Positions 48,061 to 61,433 are shown, counted from the first letter of the stretch. The stretch is DNA of 64,000 nt from Ophiodon elongatus (GCA_016806645.1 JACSYO010000912.1:1026001-1090000), one strand, 5' to 3'. Notes: generated from the letters alone by a model not told the origin. Made by a program: numbers and translations.

Positions 48061-50314
48061 TGTTAAGATATCATGTCATGGCAGGTCTGACAGAATCCAC
48101 TGAAATATGATTAATATCTGGGCTCAATCTGTTTGTACTCACCGCACCTACAGAACACTACACATAGTCACAAAAACAATATTTCGTATTCCTTTGTGAT
48201 CAGTATTCAGATGAAAGGGGTTTTGGATGTGGAGGCCTACCTTTTGATGCTAAGAAATCAATCCTGAGTCCATGTTGCAGTGAGCATCCACATATTGCAG
48301 CTCGTGTCACGGCGTGAAGGCGGCAGGGGAGGAGAGAGGTGGGATACAAAGGCTGAGGTGGACATGAAAAGAGTGCGCATGCTAATCGAATTACAAAATG
48401 CCTTGCCCGGCGAGAGCGTTGTGTAGTGGTGTCATGAGGGCGGAAAGGGACTTCAACATGTGTGTCTGTGTCTGTACGGACTTCCAAAGCCTTTCATCAA
48501 AGGCTCAGTGTAATCATTTGAAGCTCCAAACGGTGTCATTAGCAGTCAAAGCAGCATGACATGAACAGAAAAATGAGTTAGAGACATAGACCCTAAGAGT
48601 ATAATGGACAATGAGCAGATTCATTTGGAAATACAAGTGGCTGGTGTCCACCTACATGCTATATGCAAAGAAATAATAATCTACAGGCCTCACTGTCACA
48701 GCTTAATCATGTTTAGTTTTTTTGCAAAATAAGAACTGTTCCCACCCCTAACAATGAGCTGCATATTGGTTAACATATGGATCTGTGTTCATTCATCCTC
48801 TTGTCACTGTATTATGCTAGCAGCTGACTATGAGCAGATTTTCTTGATCAAGTATTCTTGTCTATTCTTTTCGCTTTTACATTTACATTTAAAAAATTGA
48901 CATGCCTACCTCCATCTCCCATAAACATGGGAAAGAAAGTTACCCAAACACTGGACTCATTTGTGCTGCCTTACGTATGGAGAAGAGATGGTGTTTCACT
49001 CAACAGAGGCCCATTAAAATGTGTTTTCACAGAGTCAGAACAAGTATTTGTAGTCTTAGTGACCACTGAGTTAAAGGGTTAGTTCACTCATATACAAAAT
49101 AAAAAATAAAATATACATTTTCTCCCAAAACCACAATGGAATTGTTTTATGCAGGAAGCTTTGGTTTTATGAGCTGAGCTGTCTGCCTACAATATTTCTG
49201 CTTCCACCTCCAAACAATGGATGTAAATGAAATACAATTTTCAGTTTATTGAAAAAGAAAAGAAAATATCTCAGTTACTAGAGTGTAAAGACTAATCAGC
49301 AGAGTGTTACAATTTACATAGAGTCAGGTTGAGTTCACCAGATTATTTATAATGATAAACAAATTACAAATAGGTTTACAACCAGGTATATGATGTTGTG
49401 ACTTGTAGTTGAGCGCATAATTTAAAAATAATACTAGCACTCGTGCTCATATGAATTTATATATGAACATATTGAAGTTTTACTATGCATATCAACTATT
49501 ATCTGTGTGTGGTCCTGACCAAGACTACAGTGAGAAATACAGTAAATGACGATATATCTATCTAATGTCAATAGTTATATTTCAACTATCTTTTCAGGTG
49601 ATAGCTTTGCTGCTATGTTGCTTTAATGCAAAGAACAGGAAGTCATGAAAACCTTGCTTCTCACATTGTTGTCCACAGCAACTTTTAAATTCTCCCTATT
49701 GCAGAATAACTTTTCTCAGAGTTGGCAGAACCAACAGTTAGTCAGTGCCAACTGGAGCATCTTGAACAGATCTCTTTTTTACCAGTCTTTTGAAAGAAGT
49801 TCTACATCAGGGGCTTAAACAAACTCCATCTCTGCTCCAACAAGGAGAGGGTGTATTTTTCAGTGGCCGTGTGTATTTTTGGATTAGAGGTTCAATTCCA
49901 CTTTTGAGTGAGTTTTAACTGAATACGGGGTACAGTTGACCCATGTGAGTCAACACGTCTCCAGATTTTTGTTTATTACTTCAACAAAATGCTGAAAAAT
50001 CAGCATTAAGCACAAAAAACACTCCTTGATTTCAAGCTGCTCTGCATATAAACAAAATGATAATTGTTCAGTTCTGGAAGACTTGGCCTAATTTGCAATT
50101 ATAGAATAAAGCCAGTATCCTGCACTTTCTCTGCAATATCTGCATGAAATACAGTTGCACATGTCAGTTACTTTGTTCTGAAAATCTGGATTGTAGTATT
50201 GAAATAATTGGATGTTTTTAAATCACACTTTTTCTTAGTAAAGAAGCTGCAAACCTCAATAAAATTGCAGCGCTATTCTGACTAGTTTCCCTACCTGTGT
50301 CCACAAAAAAGCTT
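48061..50314. other. No gene recognised
   Basis: AT-rich sequence except for a GC-richer portion at 48290-48480. The phrase AAAGGGTTAGTTCACTCA at about 49073 resembles the start of common fish repeats, but the continuation is not recognisable. No supported gene. Confidence 0.45.
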
Positions 50315-50800
50315 TCAACAACTTTGCTCAAATAACATCTTTTCTTTCAACAGTAACTTTATGGCTTTCTGAAACTTTAGTTGCAATAGATCCTGAAGAT
50401 GCTTTTTAAAGTTATCCCACTTAACCATGCAGTTCCGATGGGCCTGGGAGTTTGCATGTTTGTTCAGTTTACTGCTCAGTCTTTTCCCGTCACTCACGCT
50501 CTTTTGAAATGAATCCTCCAAACCGCTGTCCCTCTGGAAGTGGCGGCATGCAAAACAGAAGACTGTGTTAACAGTAACCAAATATTACAGCCAGGGATAC
50601 TTATAATGATAAGTGGAAGAGCGTTTTGTTTTTCCAACCATTTTGATGTGGAATTCAGATAAATCAGGCTGCTTGGGACTGCTGTGTCTTTTGCCAAGAT
50701 CATTACCCACTCAAGGTAAGGTGGGCTTACTGTTCTGCTGCTCATGGTTGTTGTCTCTTCACACTCTCTTGGTTGCTGGTTGGTAGGCTCAGGCGGCACA
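50315..50800 (-). pseudogene. hAT transposase N-terminus with TTF-type zinc finger (ZMYM1-like), degraded
   Basis: Reading downward on the minus strand, a first frame (50799 to about 50705) contains PTNQQPRECEETTTMSSR and then PPYLEW. After a one-base shift a second frame (50710-50315) contains NDLGKRHSSPKQPDLSEF, then YHYKYPWL (TAA at 50587-50585) YLVTVNTVFCFACRHFQR and SKLNKHANSQAHRNCMVKWD. The PKQP, YPWLEY-like, CFACRHF and H...QAH...W motifs are those of the TTF-type zinc finger found at the N-terminus of vertebrate hAT transposases often labelled zinc finger MYM-type 1-like. The catalytic RNase H-like domain is not recognisable downstream. One frameshift and one stop make it inactive. 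No terminal inverted repeats were found. Confidence 0.75.
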
Positions 50801-51114
50801 TGATTAACAGTTGTTGAAGCTTTACTTCAAATTGGGAGTTTTAGAAATCGCCAAAAGTCCATAACTGCTCGTCATTGTAGAAAAATAGCTAACTATCTGA
50901 ATCACTGAATGAGAGGGAACTCACAACAAACGTTGCATGTCTCAACATGCCATGTCACATAACTGAATTTATTACAAAACTAAACATTAGAATTCAGATA
51001 CATTTCTTACATTTAGATTTATTTTATTGCATTACTTAAAATATTTAACAAGAAACATTTAGTTTAGTTTTAAGAGTAATATGCAAACCATAGGCACTCC
51101 TCAAATTGATCTGA

Positions 51115-51565
51115 AAGATCCCAACATGTTCTCTTCCCAACTTGTTACAGACTGACGCTAGGTCAGACCCTTGGTGTCACTTTTTAAACGCATTGTGTTG
51201 TTCTACCACAGTTGCAGTAAACATGTAGTTAAAGTTTTTTAATTCACAAAAACAGGTTTTATGCAACAAAATCACTTAATTAGGTGAAGGAAAAACATCA
51301 TGGTTGGGCTAAAAAAAATACGTAAACAAAAGTAAAACATACAACAAAATAAGTCCGGAAAATTTCAAAAGAACAACACTTTGGGACACGAACAACAATC
51401 TTGTGTTTGTCTGACTCGTCCACCTCCGCTCCAATCCGCCCTCTGTGTATTTTTTGGGGGGGTATTAGCACTACGTCATTACACTCTTGGAGTATTTTAT
51501 CTGAGCATCAAATGACGCAGACGGGTTTATACAGTAGTTACTTGAAAGCCCGGTGCATACGCTAA
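51115..51565 (+). mobile_element. Dispersed repeat family B, copy 2, with left terminus
   Basis: The left end reads CAACATGTTCTCTTCCCAAC (51122 on), followed by GTCAGACCCTTGGTGTCAC (51162-51180), a hydrophobic-codon-free AT-rich body, TTGTGTTTGTCTGACTCGTC (51402), CCACCTCCGCTCC, ACTACGTCATTACACTCTTG and GACGGGTTTATACAGTAGTT, then ACTTGAAAGCCCGGTGCAT (to about 51559). The final third matches copies at 33430-33700 and, inverted, 62648-62683. Its left terminus is the imperfect inverted counterpart of the terminus preserved in the 62564 copy. This suggests a TIR-type non-autonomous DNA transposon. No ORF is seen. Confidence 0.6.
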
Positions 51566-54289
51566 AGCAGGGTTCAGCAAGTAAGGGTCAGAACATAATC
51601 AATGGCTATTTTAACATTTTGATTTATAAAAAGAAATGCAACATAAATTAGTGACAGACAATTATAGAGTGTCTTGTAACTGCTTTACCAACTGCTCCAC
51701 CCTCTGGATGAACTGTGAAGGACAGAATTGAACTTTACGCGTATGAATTTTTCTTTTTTTTTTTGTATTGCCAATCACAGTAATGATGTGAAGAAATTAT
51801 TCAGACAATGCACAGAATTATTTGTGATATCCCCTCAATTCTATTCTTGACCAGTCTTGAAATAAAATCCAGAGTCCTCATTAGAAATGTGTAGGTCTAA
51901 ACTCCAAGTTTATAGCACATTATATTCCCTAGCATGCAGCGCCCACACAGACCATGTACTGTAATGAAAATGAGCATATCACGGTGAGTATGATCAAAGC
52001 CCAAGTGAGTGGATATTTGAATTCAGCCATAATATTGCATGCAAACACTTCAGAAAGTCATCAGACAGTCTTCAGCTGTGCAAGTCAAGTCATGTAGTAA
52101 TACGTCAGCAAAAACAAATTATAAACAATGTATGGATGAACGCTGAAATGAAAGTTAAAGTCTGACAGCGATAGAACAAAGGATAGACTTTCATTTCTCA
52201 TTCTCTGTGATATGTTTCAGAAAATGAATCCAGCATATATGAAAACCTTGAAGAGTTCCGGCAACCAGAAACTAGTTAATCCTAAACTAATGAGATGACT
52301 CCGTTGGTACAGAAAGAGAAAGAAAACTTAGATAATGTACACAAGGTAACTGAATTACCAAGTTTCTAATTATTCTATGTTTTAAGCCTAACCTGGGATA
52401 CTAATGGGCATGAACACAACCTTACTGTGAACAGTTTCTACTAGGAGTATTTATTTAGTAGAACATTATCCAAAAACTGTTACTCCCACTTGAATCTTTG
52501 TCATGCCATACTAAGCCCTCTAAAACTGGAGAGATTTTTGTTTTTATATGTTGGAACTGGACATATTGGTTTGGAAGTTGGAGTTTAACTTGATACATTT
52601 CAAAGTGAAGTGCCCATGGATTCAAGAGAGACACAAAAAGACAACAAAGAGATTCACTAATGTGCAAAACCAGCTCTCTTCTGATTTATTCCTTGAAAAA
52701 TAGATGCATATATATGTAAGTTAGACTGAGAGAGTCAAGTCAGATGTTTAAAGTATGTGAGCAATCGAATGTTCCTATTTGTCTGTGTCTGAGCCTTTAA
52801 CAAGCGTGCACGTGGGTGAACAAACAAAAAAGGTCTCCGGAGTGTTTGTGCTTCCACTGAGCATTTGGGCAAACAAATGGGTTTGACACATAAAGCACAG
52901 TACTCTCATGAAGAATGCATAAGCCCCGCAGCCAAGCTTAAAACAAACAGTCAACGTGTCCAAGACAGGCCTAATACATCTCAGAACATCTCACACTCAC
53001 ACACACAAGCAAAACTTTGACAGGCTTAATTCATCCCTGTGGACAGGTAAGGCCAAATACATCCAAAGGAGAAAACAAACTGACACAAACACAAACACTC
53101 ACACACAAAATATGGCAACACCACTGTAAACGCTGCATCCATAAAACAATGTTTCTGCTGACAACACAAAAGCATTCTCAGCCCGCACTTTCCTCCCCCT
53201 CTCCATTTTCACCTCCCTCCCTCTCTTCACTCCCTTTGTCTCTCTAACTTGGCTAGGAGAGGCTCATTGCTGAGAAGCAGGTGATACAGGGACAAATTAT
53301 TGCATATGTGTCCATCTGTGAAACAGTAAGCAGCTGCATGTGTGAGTGCATGCATTTAGGTGTATATGTGCCCTACATGTGTATCTTTGAATTGTGAGTG
53401 TGTGTGTATCGCAAATCCAATCAGTAAGTGATGCTGACAGAAAACATCCTCGCAGGAATACAGCCTGGCTGTCTGTCTTTTCTCTACACTCTCTGCTTCT
53501 TCCCTGAATCCCATCAGTATGAGTGAGCGAAGAAGAAGTCAGGGGCAGTGTGTGAGTCCAGATAAAGATGGACAAAGTGATATAGATACAGATGGACGTT
53601 TAAAGTGAAGACAGATAGTAATGCACATCTCTGTTGCCGCTTCATCCATCTCTGTCCAATCCTTTCTCCATCTCCGCAGTCCAACATCTTTCTTACATCT
53701 CACCCCTTTCATCTGCTGTCCCTCTGCTTTAACCCCACGGTTTCTGTGACAAAATATATCTCACGCTTTTGAGAAGTACATGCATGTTTTCACATCTGTT
53801 AAAGTGAATAAAGCATGCCCTGTTTTACAGAGTAAATAATCATGCAACATGAGTGACACGCCTCAGGGAATCTAGCCTGTGGCGTCTGCCCTGTGGGTAC
53901 AGACAGTTATTAGGTAAATCTAGTTGAGTGAAGCAGGCCAGGCTGGCTACAATTCGGCTGAATAACATTAATATAGCCAAAACAGGTGCTGGCTACAATC
54001 CTTGTTAGGATCAATTAATTGTTCATTTTTGTGTTTTCATGGGATTAGCTGATAATAAGAAAATAAAGAATATCTCCAGCTTTATCCTATAAATCAGGGC
54101 ACAGAGATTTGTTTCTAATCACCTCATACATGTTCAAATTGTTGAAAACATGTAATCTAGATAGTAAACTATATAGCAATGAATTGAGGAGTTAAGAGAG
54201 TTTTTCAATTTCTTTGTCTTTAGGACATATTGGGCAGACCTGAAATCAAGGCGCGGTGATGCTATCCCTAGCATAACCCCTCCCCAGAG
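51566..54289. other. No gene recognised
   Basis: AT-rich sequence with a T-run at 51750-51763, short CA/CACTC repeats at 52990-53110 and a pyrimidine-rich stretch at 53185-53250. No supported gene, RNA or transposon. Confidence 0.45.
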
Positions 54290-54416
54290 CTATATAAAAA
54301 CTAGAGCACATGGCATCAGTGCTTCAGCTGCTTAATTCCGAGTTACAAGACTTACTTACCACAGCCTACAGTCTACTAGCTAGCAGTGGTGTACTGGCCA
54401 TCTGGCACATGTGAGT
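54290..54416 (+). promoter_or_regulatory. TATA-box core-promoter-like segment with a donor-like site
   Basis: A strong TATA box, CTATATAAAAAC (54290-54301), is preceded by CCCCTCCCCAGAG. A possible initiator around CAGTGCTTCAGC (54317-54328) sits at the expected ~25-30 bp distance. A strong splice-donor-like GTGAGT lies at 54411-54416, so a first exon of about 90 nt can be drawn. An ATG at 54310 opens a 34-codon frame reading MASVLQLLNSELQDLL at its start, but it would precede the predicted start site. I recognise no product. It could also be the TATA region of a solo LTR or a chance match. Confidence 0.3.
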
Positions 54417-57400
54417 GTGCTACATGCGTGTTCCAGGTTAACTTGTGCTTACGTCAGAGGCTGTAAACCTACACAGTCGCTACTGTTGTGATTGTTAAAC
54501 AGTGAAAAAGAAAATGTTTTTAGTTTTAAAACCCTTGCAAAATGACTCGATTCACTATCAGAATTTGCTTAATTTGATCTGGGAACATTTGGAAAGTCTG
54601 GAAGGGCGCATGCGTGTTAACATTCAGCAATGACATTTTCAACATTTCTTCAATTCTTTCTGTGGTGTGAAACTCAGAACACATTTATTTTTGCTTTACC
54701 TGAACTTTAGGTGCAGGATGAAAAAAAAAACATAAAAACATCTGTATCTGAGGAGAGGAGATGCTTCATAGAAAATACTTTAGATGTAAGTGCTTTCAGA
54801 ATGTATGGTCCGTGGTGTAGGTTTAGCAGTGGTTAGACATTGCTGGGAGATGTCTTGGCTCTTCATAATAAAATAACTTGGCTCTTGCTTTTGGTAGCTG
54901 GCAAAGATTTCACCCCGCACCAAGTTTGTGCCCACCATCGTCATAGCTGGAGGCAACATGTTACGCCTTGCATCCACTCCAACTAACCTCCCACTGACTA
55001 CTTTAACTTTGCACTGCTGGACTCTTAAGAGTTTGTTGGGTTTTTTGTTGCTGAAAAACAAAAAGCAACATGGTATCCAGACTTTTTCACTCATTTCACT
55101 CCAACCGGAGCACTCAAGTACATGCTCACTCATTTCAAGTCTACACTGTAACTATGTACAGGACACGCTAATTGTCCTCAAAGTCTGCCTCAGACACCAC
55201 CATCTGTGTCTGTCACAATGAGCAGAAAAGGAGAAAAATTGAGCAGTAGGGGACAAGGATGGAAAAAAGAGAGAACAGCGTGAAAAGGTGGTAAACAATT
55301 TCATGCAAATAAAGGGTGAACAATAGGTGAGCTTTCAGTCTCTCCCCCTCCCTCTGTCGCTCTGCCTCTCTCTCCCCCTCTCAGAGCCAGGGCAGAGCTT
55401 TTCGACAGGGATAAAGCAGAGAGAGGGCTGGGGTTTTTTGCCGACTATTGAATGCTCTTTGAAGCATTCCCAAAAGGTTGATCCTATTCAGAGAAAGGTT
55501 TCCTATTTCTCTGATGCTCTTCAATAATTCATCGTCCTTTTTATGGTTTGGTCTCAGCGTTGGAAGGATTACCTAAACCTGGCTGCATATGAATAATATC
55601 ATTGTGATATTCTCCATCCAGAGCACTGCATCCACAGTGCAGTGGGTATTGGAGCTAGATTAAAAAAACAGAGTTTAGGCATTAAGCCTACAACAGAAAG
55701 AGTTCATGCATCCTCCCGGATGGGCAGGAGACAAATGGAAATGGAAACGTCAGGCATCAAATGCAAAACAAATGGAGTTATGTGCTTCTCTGGTTTTCAA
55801 GCGCAGTGCATTTTACTTGATCTTCCCATATGTCAAATGCGTTTGTTTGTGAAATGTGAGTTTACATTTAGATACCACATGTGAACATGTTTTCACACAA
55901 GCATTGCATCTATATGACTACTTTAGGTAGTTCAAGCTATAATCAGACCTTTGCACCCACTCACAGACATGCAGTCCATATAATGTATTCAAGTAAGTAA
56001 TTGTACTTCAAGCAACTTCCTTCAAGTCCAGGTTACTGCATGAAAATAGGCATGACACTCCTGGACATAGTTTTTTTTTTCAAGTGCTACAGATTCAGAA
56101 GCTTCCATAATGACTAAACTAACCTTCCAGGACTCTGGATTAAACCATTACCAATAGGAAAGTGAAAGAGTGAGGGTAAAGCATTGAAAGCTTATTCCCT
56201 CTGTTCAAGACATAATTATGACCACCACCCACATGCATATAAACTGCTCAACTACAATCCTAAACAAGGTCAAGGGGCAATATAGACAGGTCCTTCTCAA
56301 TATGTTACATATTAAATATATGTGTTTTCATTACGATTTATATCAGTTTGGTTTAACAGCAGCATTTTAATTAAAACAGGTCACACTATTGTTTTTTCAA
56401 TATGTCAATATTTGCTTATTTTGTATCTTGCGGATTTGATTTTATAACAAATTGTGAATGCAGTGCTGATAATTTCATTTAACAGATGGGTGAGAAATTA
56501 AAAGAAAAGGAAATATTAGAGATGTCTTGGGCATCACAAGCCTCTATACCACCTTCAGTAACAGATTCTCTAAATCTCTGGAGCTCTACTAGAGGGATGA
56601 ACATAATTATTATAAAATATCTTCTCTCAATCTCCCCTGGACCTGCAACTGGTTTGAGATATCATGACCATTAATGCCATAGCATAATCACATCACTTCC
56701 ATACTCATCAGAAGTATCTGCATTTGTTATGTTTTTACTCATTAATTCAGGTTTTTGTGTGTATTTGGCCTCAAGGCTTCTTCCCTTCACACAAATGGGT
56801 CCTATGTTGGTTATTTTACTTAGTTCCATCTCGGGGAGGCTTAGGCAAAACATGAAAGTGACTTTCTTTCTTCAAATCCCCGAACCCGACCACACAGGAC
56901 TCAAGATATGAAATGCTGGTTTATTGACAATATAATTAGGCTTCAGGGTGGGCAAGGCCAACATAATAAACAAAGGAAAGTCTGACCACTGGCGGAGCCA
57001 GACAAGTTTCTTAAGGATGGCCATGCTGAGGCCAGTACAGGGTTGAGAAATCTTATTCCTTTCAAAATAAGACCCATATGGTCTTTTAACAGTGCCATTT
57101 TATTTATTTGCTATTATTAGATAACTGGTATTATTAGTAGCTTTCAGTTCAATCTGTAGAGACTGCATTTAACATGTTGCACAATACATTTAAGAAATAT
57201 GAATAGTCTTTGACGATTAGACCCCATCGCAACATCATCAATTCTTTAGGGCGGTAGAAAACTGGAGGTGAATAGGGTGGAGGAGGGTTGCATCGATTTC
57301 ACACTAAAATTACAACTGGCAGTAGCAGATAGGAGAATGGTCTCAAACTTGTTTTCAACGTCGTTCATTATTAATTAAAACACATTTACTTGAACTGCAG

Positions 57401-58734
57401 TATTGAGCAGAAATCAGGCAGAAATTGACAAACTAGTTCACACTGTGCTTGAATTTGATGCTAAACATATGAAGGTAAATATGTTGCAAAAGGCAAGAGC
57501 TTGTAGACTTGATTTGACAACTTGTAGAACATGAATCGTAAATCATTAACATTTTCACACACTGAATCTGCTGAATTTTAAATCACAGAAAAAATATTCA
57601 ATAATGTGTAGATTGATATTTACATGAATACAATTAAAGTTGCAAACTTGTAATCTATTGTTTACTCATATTTATTTTTAACTTGAGTCCATTTTCCAGT
57701 ACAACTCGGTGATCACACTTTTAACTGCGGTCACTGCAACTTCACAGATGTGCTCTCTCACATCACAAAGTGATGAATCTGCGCACCTTGACTTTTACAA
57801 CATTTCTTACAACAAATGTGTCGCAAAACTCATTTGATTTTGACAACAAGCACCAGCGGATAGTATACAGGAACAGGGCCACTCTGCCATTGTAACTCAA
57901 ACTGTGTAAGTTTTTTTTTTTCCACTTATAACGAGGAGTGTCACTGGTGTTTCTGACCACAACTAGCCAAGCTTACCGTTTTTTTCCCTTGAACACAGAC
58001 TGTAGTTCACTGGTGTTTCTGAGAAGCTTGGGTGTGTGAAGCAACTATGTCATGTGTATTGCTCAGGACCCAAGGACACCCCATTCTGAGGTTGAAGTTG
58101 TTTTCATGAGCGGTTCTCGAGAAAGCTGCAAGCAGCAATACCACAGGCCAAACATACAGACTCTTCTGTAAATGCGTGTTTTGCAAGGAATCTGCCCTTG
58201 TATTTAGAATTTTTGAAATGGGGCATTTTCAAGCAAGTTACGTTTCTCTTCAAACGATATATATATTATTGGCGAAAAATACTTTTTCCTCTACACAATG
58301 TTCAAGAAAAAAAAACTGTTAATGATGATGCAAAATTATGATTCCAGTATCTGAAATTTCCATTTACTGGTCAGTAGAGCACCAACTACTGAGTGTCGAA
58401 AACAGTATTTTGAGACATGAACAAGGGAGTTATTTCAGACAAGCTCGATGTCATCTGGTCAGCCAATCACTGGCAGAACACTCAAGCCAACAGACCAATC
58501 AGCTGCCAGATCAATCAGGCTCCTCTCTGCACACACCTGACCCATATCAGTCAGTAATCGGTCCCACACAATGAGACTCAGCAGATGGAGTGACTCTTCA
58601 AATGGATTTTCATACACTGAAATAAACTCGTATCTAGTGCTACTTACATTTGTGTATCTGCACTAAATAATGTTCTCATTTGCATAAAAAAGTCTGTATG
58701 CCACCACTGTTTCTCTTTACAAGCCCCAGAGCTA
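54417..58734. other. About 4.3 kb without a recognised gene
   Basis: Mostly AT-rich unique-looking sequence. A pyrimidine-rich patch lies at 55340-55385. The stretch 55430-55640 has balanced composition and no repeat signature, so it might be conserved non-coding DNA. A phrase at 58120-58150 (AAGCTGCAAGCAGCAATACC) resembles a common fish repeat end. No supported gene. Confidence 0.45.
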
Positions 58735-58785
58735 TGTGTGTGTGTGTGTGTGTATGTGTGTGTATGTGTGTGTGTGTGTATGTGT

Positions 58786-58832
<47 letters not shown>
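58735..58832 (+). repeat. (GT)n microsatellite with GTAT interruptions
   Basis: About 98 bp: GT units broken by four TATG interruptions in the left half, then a pure GT array at about 58790-58831. Frames through it give CV or TH repeats only. Confidence 0.95.
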
Positions 58833-60369
58833 GGCAGACTGATAGCCTGTACAGCCCTGCCCTATTGTCAACTTTAGTGAGTCTGTGATAACCTGCACTG
58901 CACCAAGACTTGTCATCCCTTGCGAGACACTTTCAGAGTTTGAAAGTTTTGAAGACGTTATTTCAAAGAATGATCACACTCCACTGTACATCAGTGTTGA
59001 TGTTAAATGTAGTTGATTGAAGCAATAAATTCGTTAGTGTGTGCTATATCATCCAAGAAATCTTTCCAGCTTCAAAATCTGTTCTGCCTGCATCTAGCGC
59101 CATAATTTAATGTTGCAGTGACTTAGTTGGAGGCAAGGAAAAACTACAGGCTATTTCAGCTTGGTGTACATGTGACTCAAAAAAGGAACTTCCTAAACCT
59201 GTTGTAAGTTCCATTGTGTAAAAAAAGTTAAAAAACAACTAAAATGACTTCCTTGTTGTCTTCGCTTGTATTGCACACACTAGTTACGTTTCCAACAGCA
59301 AAAATGCTGTTCCAATATACGAGTGGTTGTCATAGGATTTTTACAGTAAAGATTTTACAGTGTTTTGGCTCCCCGATCTCTGATAATGTTAGAATGTAAA
59401 CAACCAGTCCGTGTTTAAATTGACACGAGGAGAGCTAACGTTAGTTAACGATAACATCACCGCTAATGGCTAACAAACAAAGGTTCTGTTCAGTTACATT
59501 ATGATGCATTCAGGCTCTGTTCAGTGAAAATGAATATCGGGCAAAGGTCAATTTTAACGTTATCATGACGTGTTCACATGAGATCTGGTAAAATGTAGAT
59601 TTGGTGAGAAAGTTGAATACATCCAATTGTTTGAAGGAGATTGTAATGGTAAACAATATGTATCTATGGTGTCAACTTGAGGTCAAAGTGTATTCTGCTG
59701 AACTTGTGCAATGGAGTGAAAAAAAACATTGTATGCCTGTATCATGTTTGAATTGCGAAAGCAACAGTAAACCAGATGTTTCCTGTCTCAAACCAATTCT
59801 TTGAAAACTAGATGCATGTGTGATATAGGCAAAAGGTTACAGCCCTAGTGTCATAACATGCGGAACTGAAACCCAAACATGTATAAGTACTCTGTATGTT
59901 GAATGATCATTTGAAGTACTTCTCCAGTGCACTGTGACACATGACTGTTGAACGCCTTCCGCTTGCAAGCTTAAATAAACGACAAAGATAACTTTGATTC
60001 CGGTCAAGACTCTGTTTATTATACACTTGATTTATTCTAACTCTTCTCTCGAGCTACGCAGAAATCTCCCATTACAAGATGTTTTCAACAACATAAATAG
60101 ATAGTAGAGAGGGAATTATGACCTGTTTACAATAGCTATAAACAGCTTATAATACATCATTAAAACTACCAATGAAAAGATTTGTTTCAATCCATAAGAA
60201 AACAATCTTGTATTTCCTTATCATTTGAAATGTATGTTTTTATGAAGAGTCTTTTAGACCAGCTGTTATAATAAAACAACAATATGGATTATCAATGATC
60301 GGCAATTAGTATTGGCGTAAAAAAAGAAAACGTGATCAACGATCTCTAAAAGTTAGATTTGCTCCCTTT
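58833..60369. other. No gene recognised
   Basis: AT-rich sequence. The segment 59430-59480 has the GCTAACGTTAGTTAACG phrase typical of fish repeats. A polyadenylation-like AATAAA occurs at 59974. No supported gene. Confidence 0.45.
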
Positions 60370-60466
60370 TTTTATTTTGTGCTGATTTAATCTTTGATCC
60401 GATCCATGACTCTGATTCGTGATACGATCCGAACCGTGTGTTTTATGATCAGTTGCACCACTATTG
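60370..60466 (-). mobile_element. Possible hAT-type transposon end
   Basis: On the minus strand the segment begins CAATAGTGGTGCAACTGATC and continues with GGTTCGGATCGTATCACGAA and GATCGGATCAAAG. Repeated GATCCG/GATACGATCC words after an AGTGGTGCAAC start are typical of a frequent fish element which I believe to be hAT-related. Only one terminus is seen, with no transposase and no target-site duplication, so the call is tentative. Confidence 0.35.
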
Positions 60467-61097
60467 CAAAGGGTCACATTAGAGGCAGACTCACTTTAAA
60501 TGCCTTGTGCAATTAATGGTGTGGGCAGTGCAGAGAGATAATTACAGCTCACACAGTCAGTGTCAATAGACAAGGCAAAAGGACAACAGCTCCTGAAATG
60601 ACTGTGTTTAGACAATTGTGCCTTTTTAATCACACTCCTGTCTTTGTGTGGCATCACACATTTGGACTGCTTTAATGCACAATGAACATAAAGGAAAGTA
60701 CAAACAACACACTGTAAATGAGATATGAATGCACAATGCGTTTGCTGTCAGGGCCCCCTTACTATTGGAATTCAAATTTCAACGCTTACGATTTCAAAAC
60801 CGGCATTGCTTTAATGATTTCAACTTTAATTTCTGCATTTAAATTTTCTTTCTGACCCTGACCCTGTCACTTTGATTTCTTTTTTTATTTTCATCAAAAA
60901 GTACTTTTTTAAGTAAGATTTTTTTCTTTTGGCATTTTTGCCTTTATTTGACAGTTTTAAAAGACAGAGACTGGAAATGGGGGAGAGAGATAGGTATAAC
61001 ATGCAACAAAGGTCCCAGTGCTGGATCAAACGCAGGATGTTGCCATAATATGGAATGCGCTGTAACCCCTTTGGCTACAAAGGCACTCCGTTATTCA
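60467..61097. other. No gene recognised
   Basis: AT-rich sequence leading up to the LTR. Nothing was identified. Confidence 0.5.
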
Positions 61098-61433
61098 TGT
61101 CACGGTTTAGGGTTTTAAGTGTGGGTTTCCTGTTTTATTTTGAAAGGTTCCCTGTCTTGTGTTTCCTCGTGTCACTTCACTTCCTGTCTTCGTGATTGTC
61201 TACTGTTCTAAATTGAATCCTCCCGTGTCTGATCACCTGCACCTCCCCTGTGTAAACCCTGTTGGTCTTGTCCCTCCTGGTCTGTTTCCTATGACTGTTT
61301 TTCCCATTGGTCCTGTTCCTGTGTTTTTGAAGATTTTACAAAATAAATCACATTTTGCACCACTCCTCGGCTCCGTCATCCCTTAAGGGCATTTGGGTCC
61401 TAATCCTGCTCCCTTCCTTGGGAGAACCTGACA
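61098..61433 (+). mobile_element. Long terminal repeat of an LTR retrotransposon (probably Ty3/gypsy-like)
   Basis: The 336-bp segment begins TGTCACGGTTTAGG and ends GAGAACCTGACA, giving TGTCA...TGACA inverted ends as expected for an LTR. It contains an AAATAAATC polyadenylation signal at about 61339 followed by a pyrimidine-rich stretch (CACCACTCCTCGGCTCCGTC), consistent with the R/U5 region. I recognise closely similar sequences as fish LTRs. A second LTR is not visible downstream, and the superfamily assignment rests on general resemblance. Confidence 0.6.
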
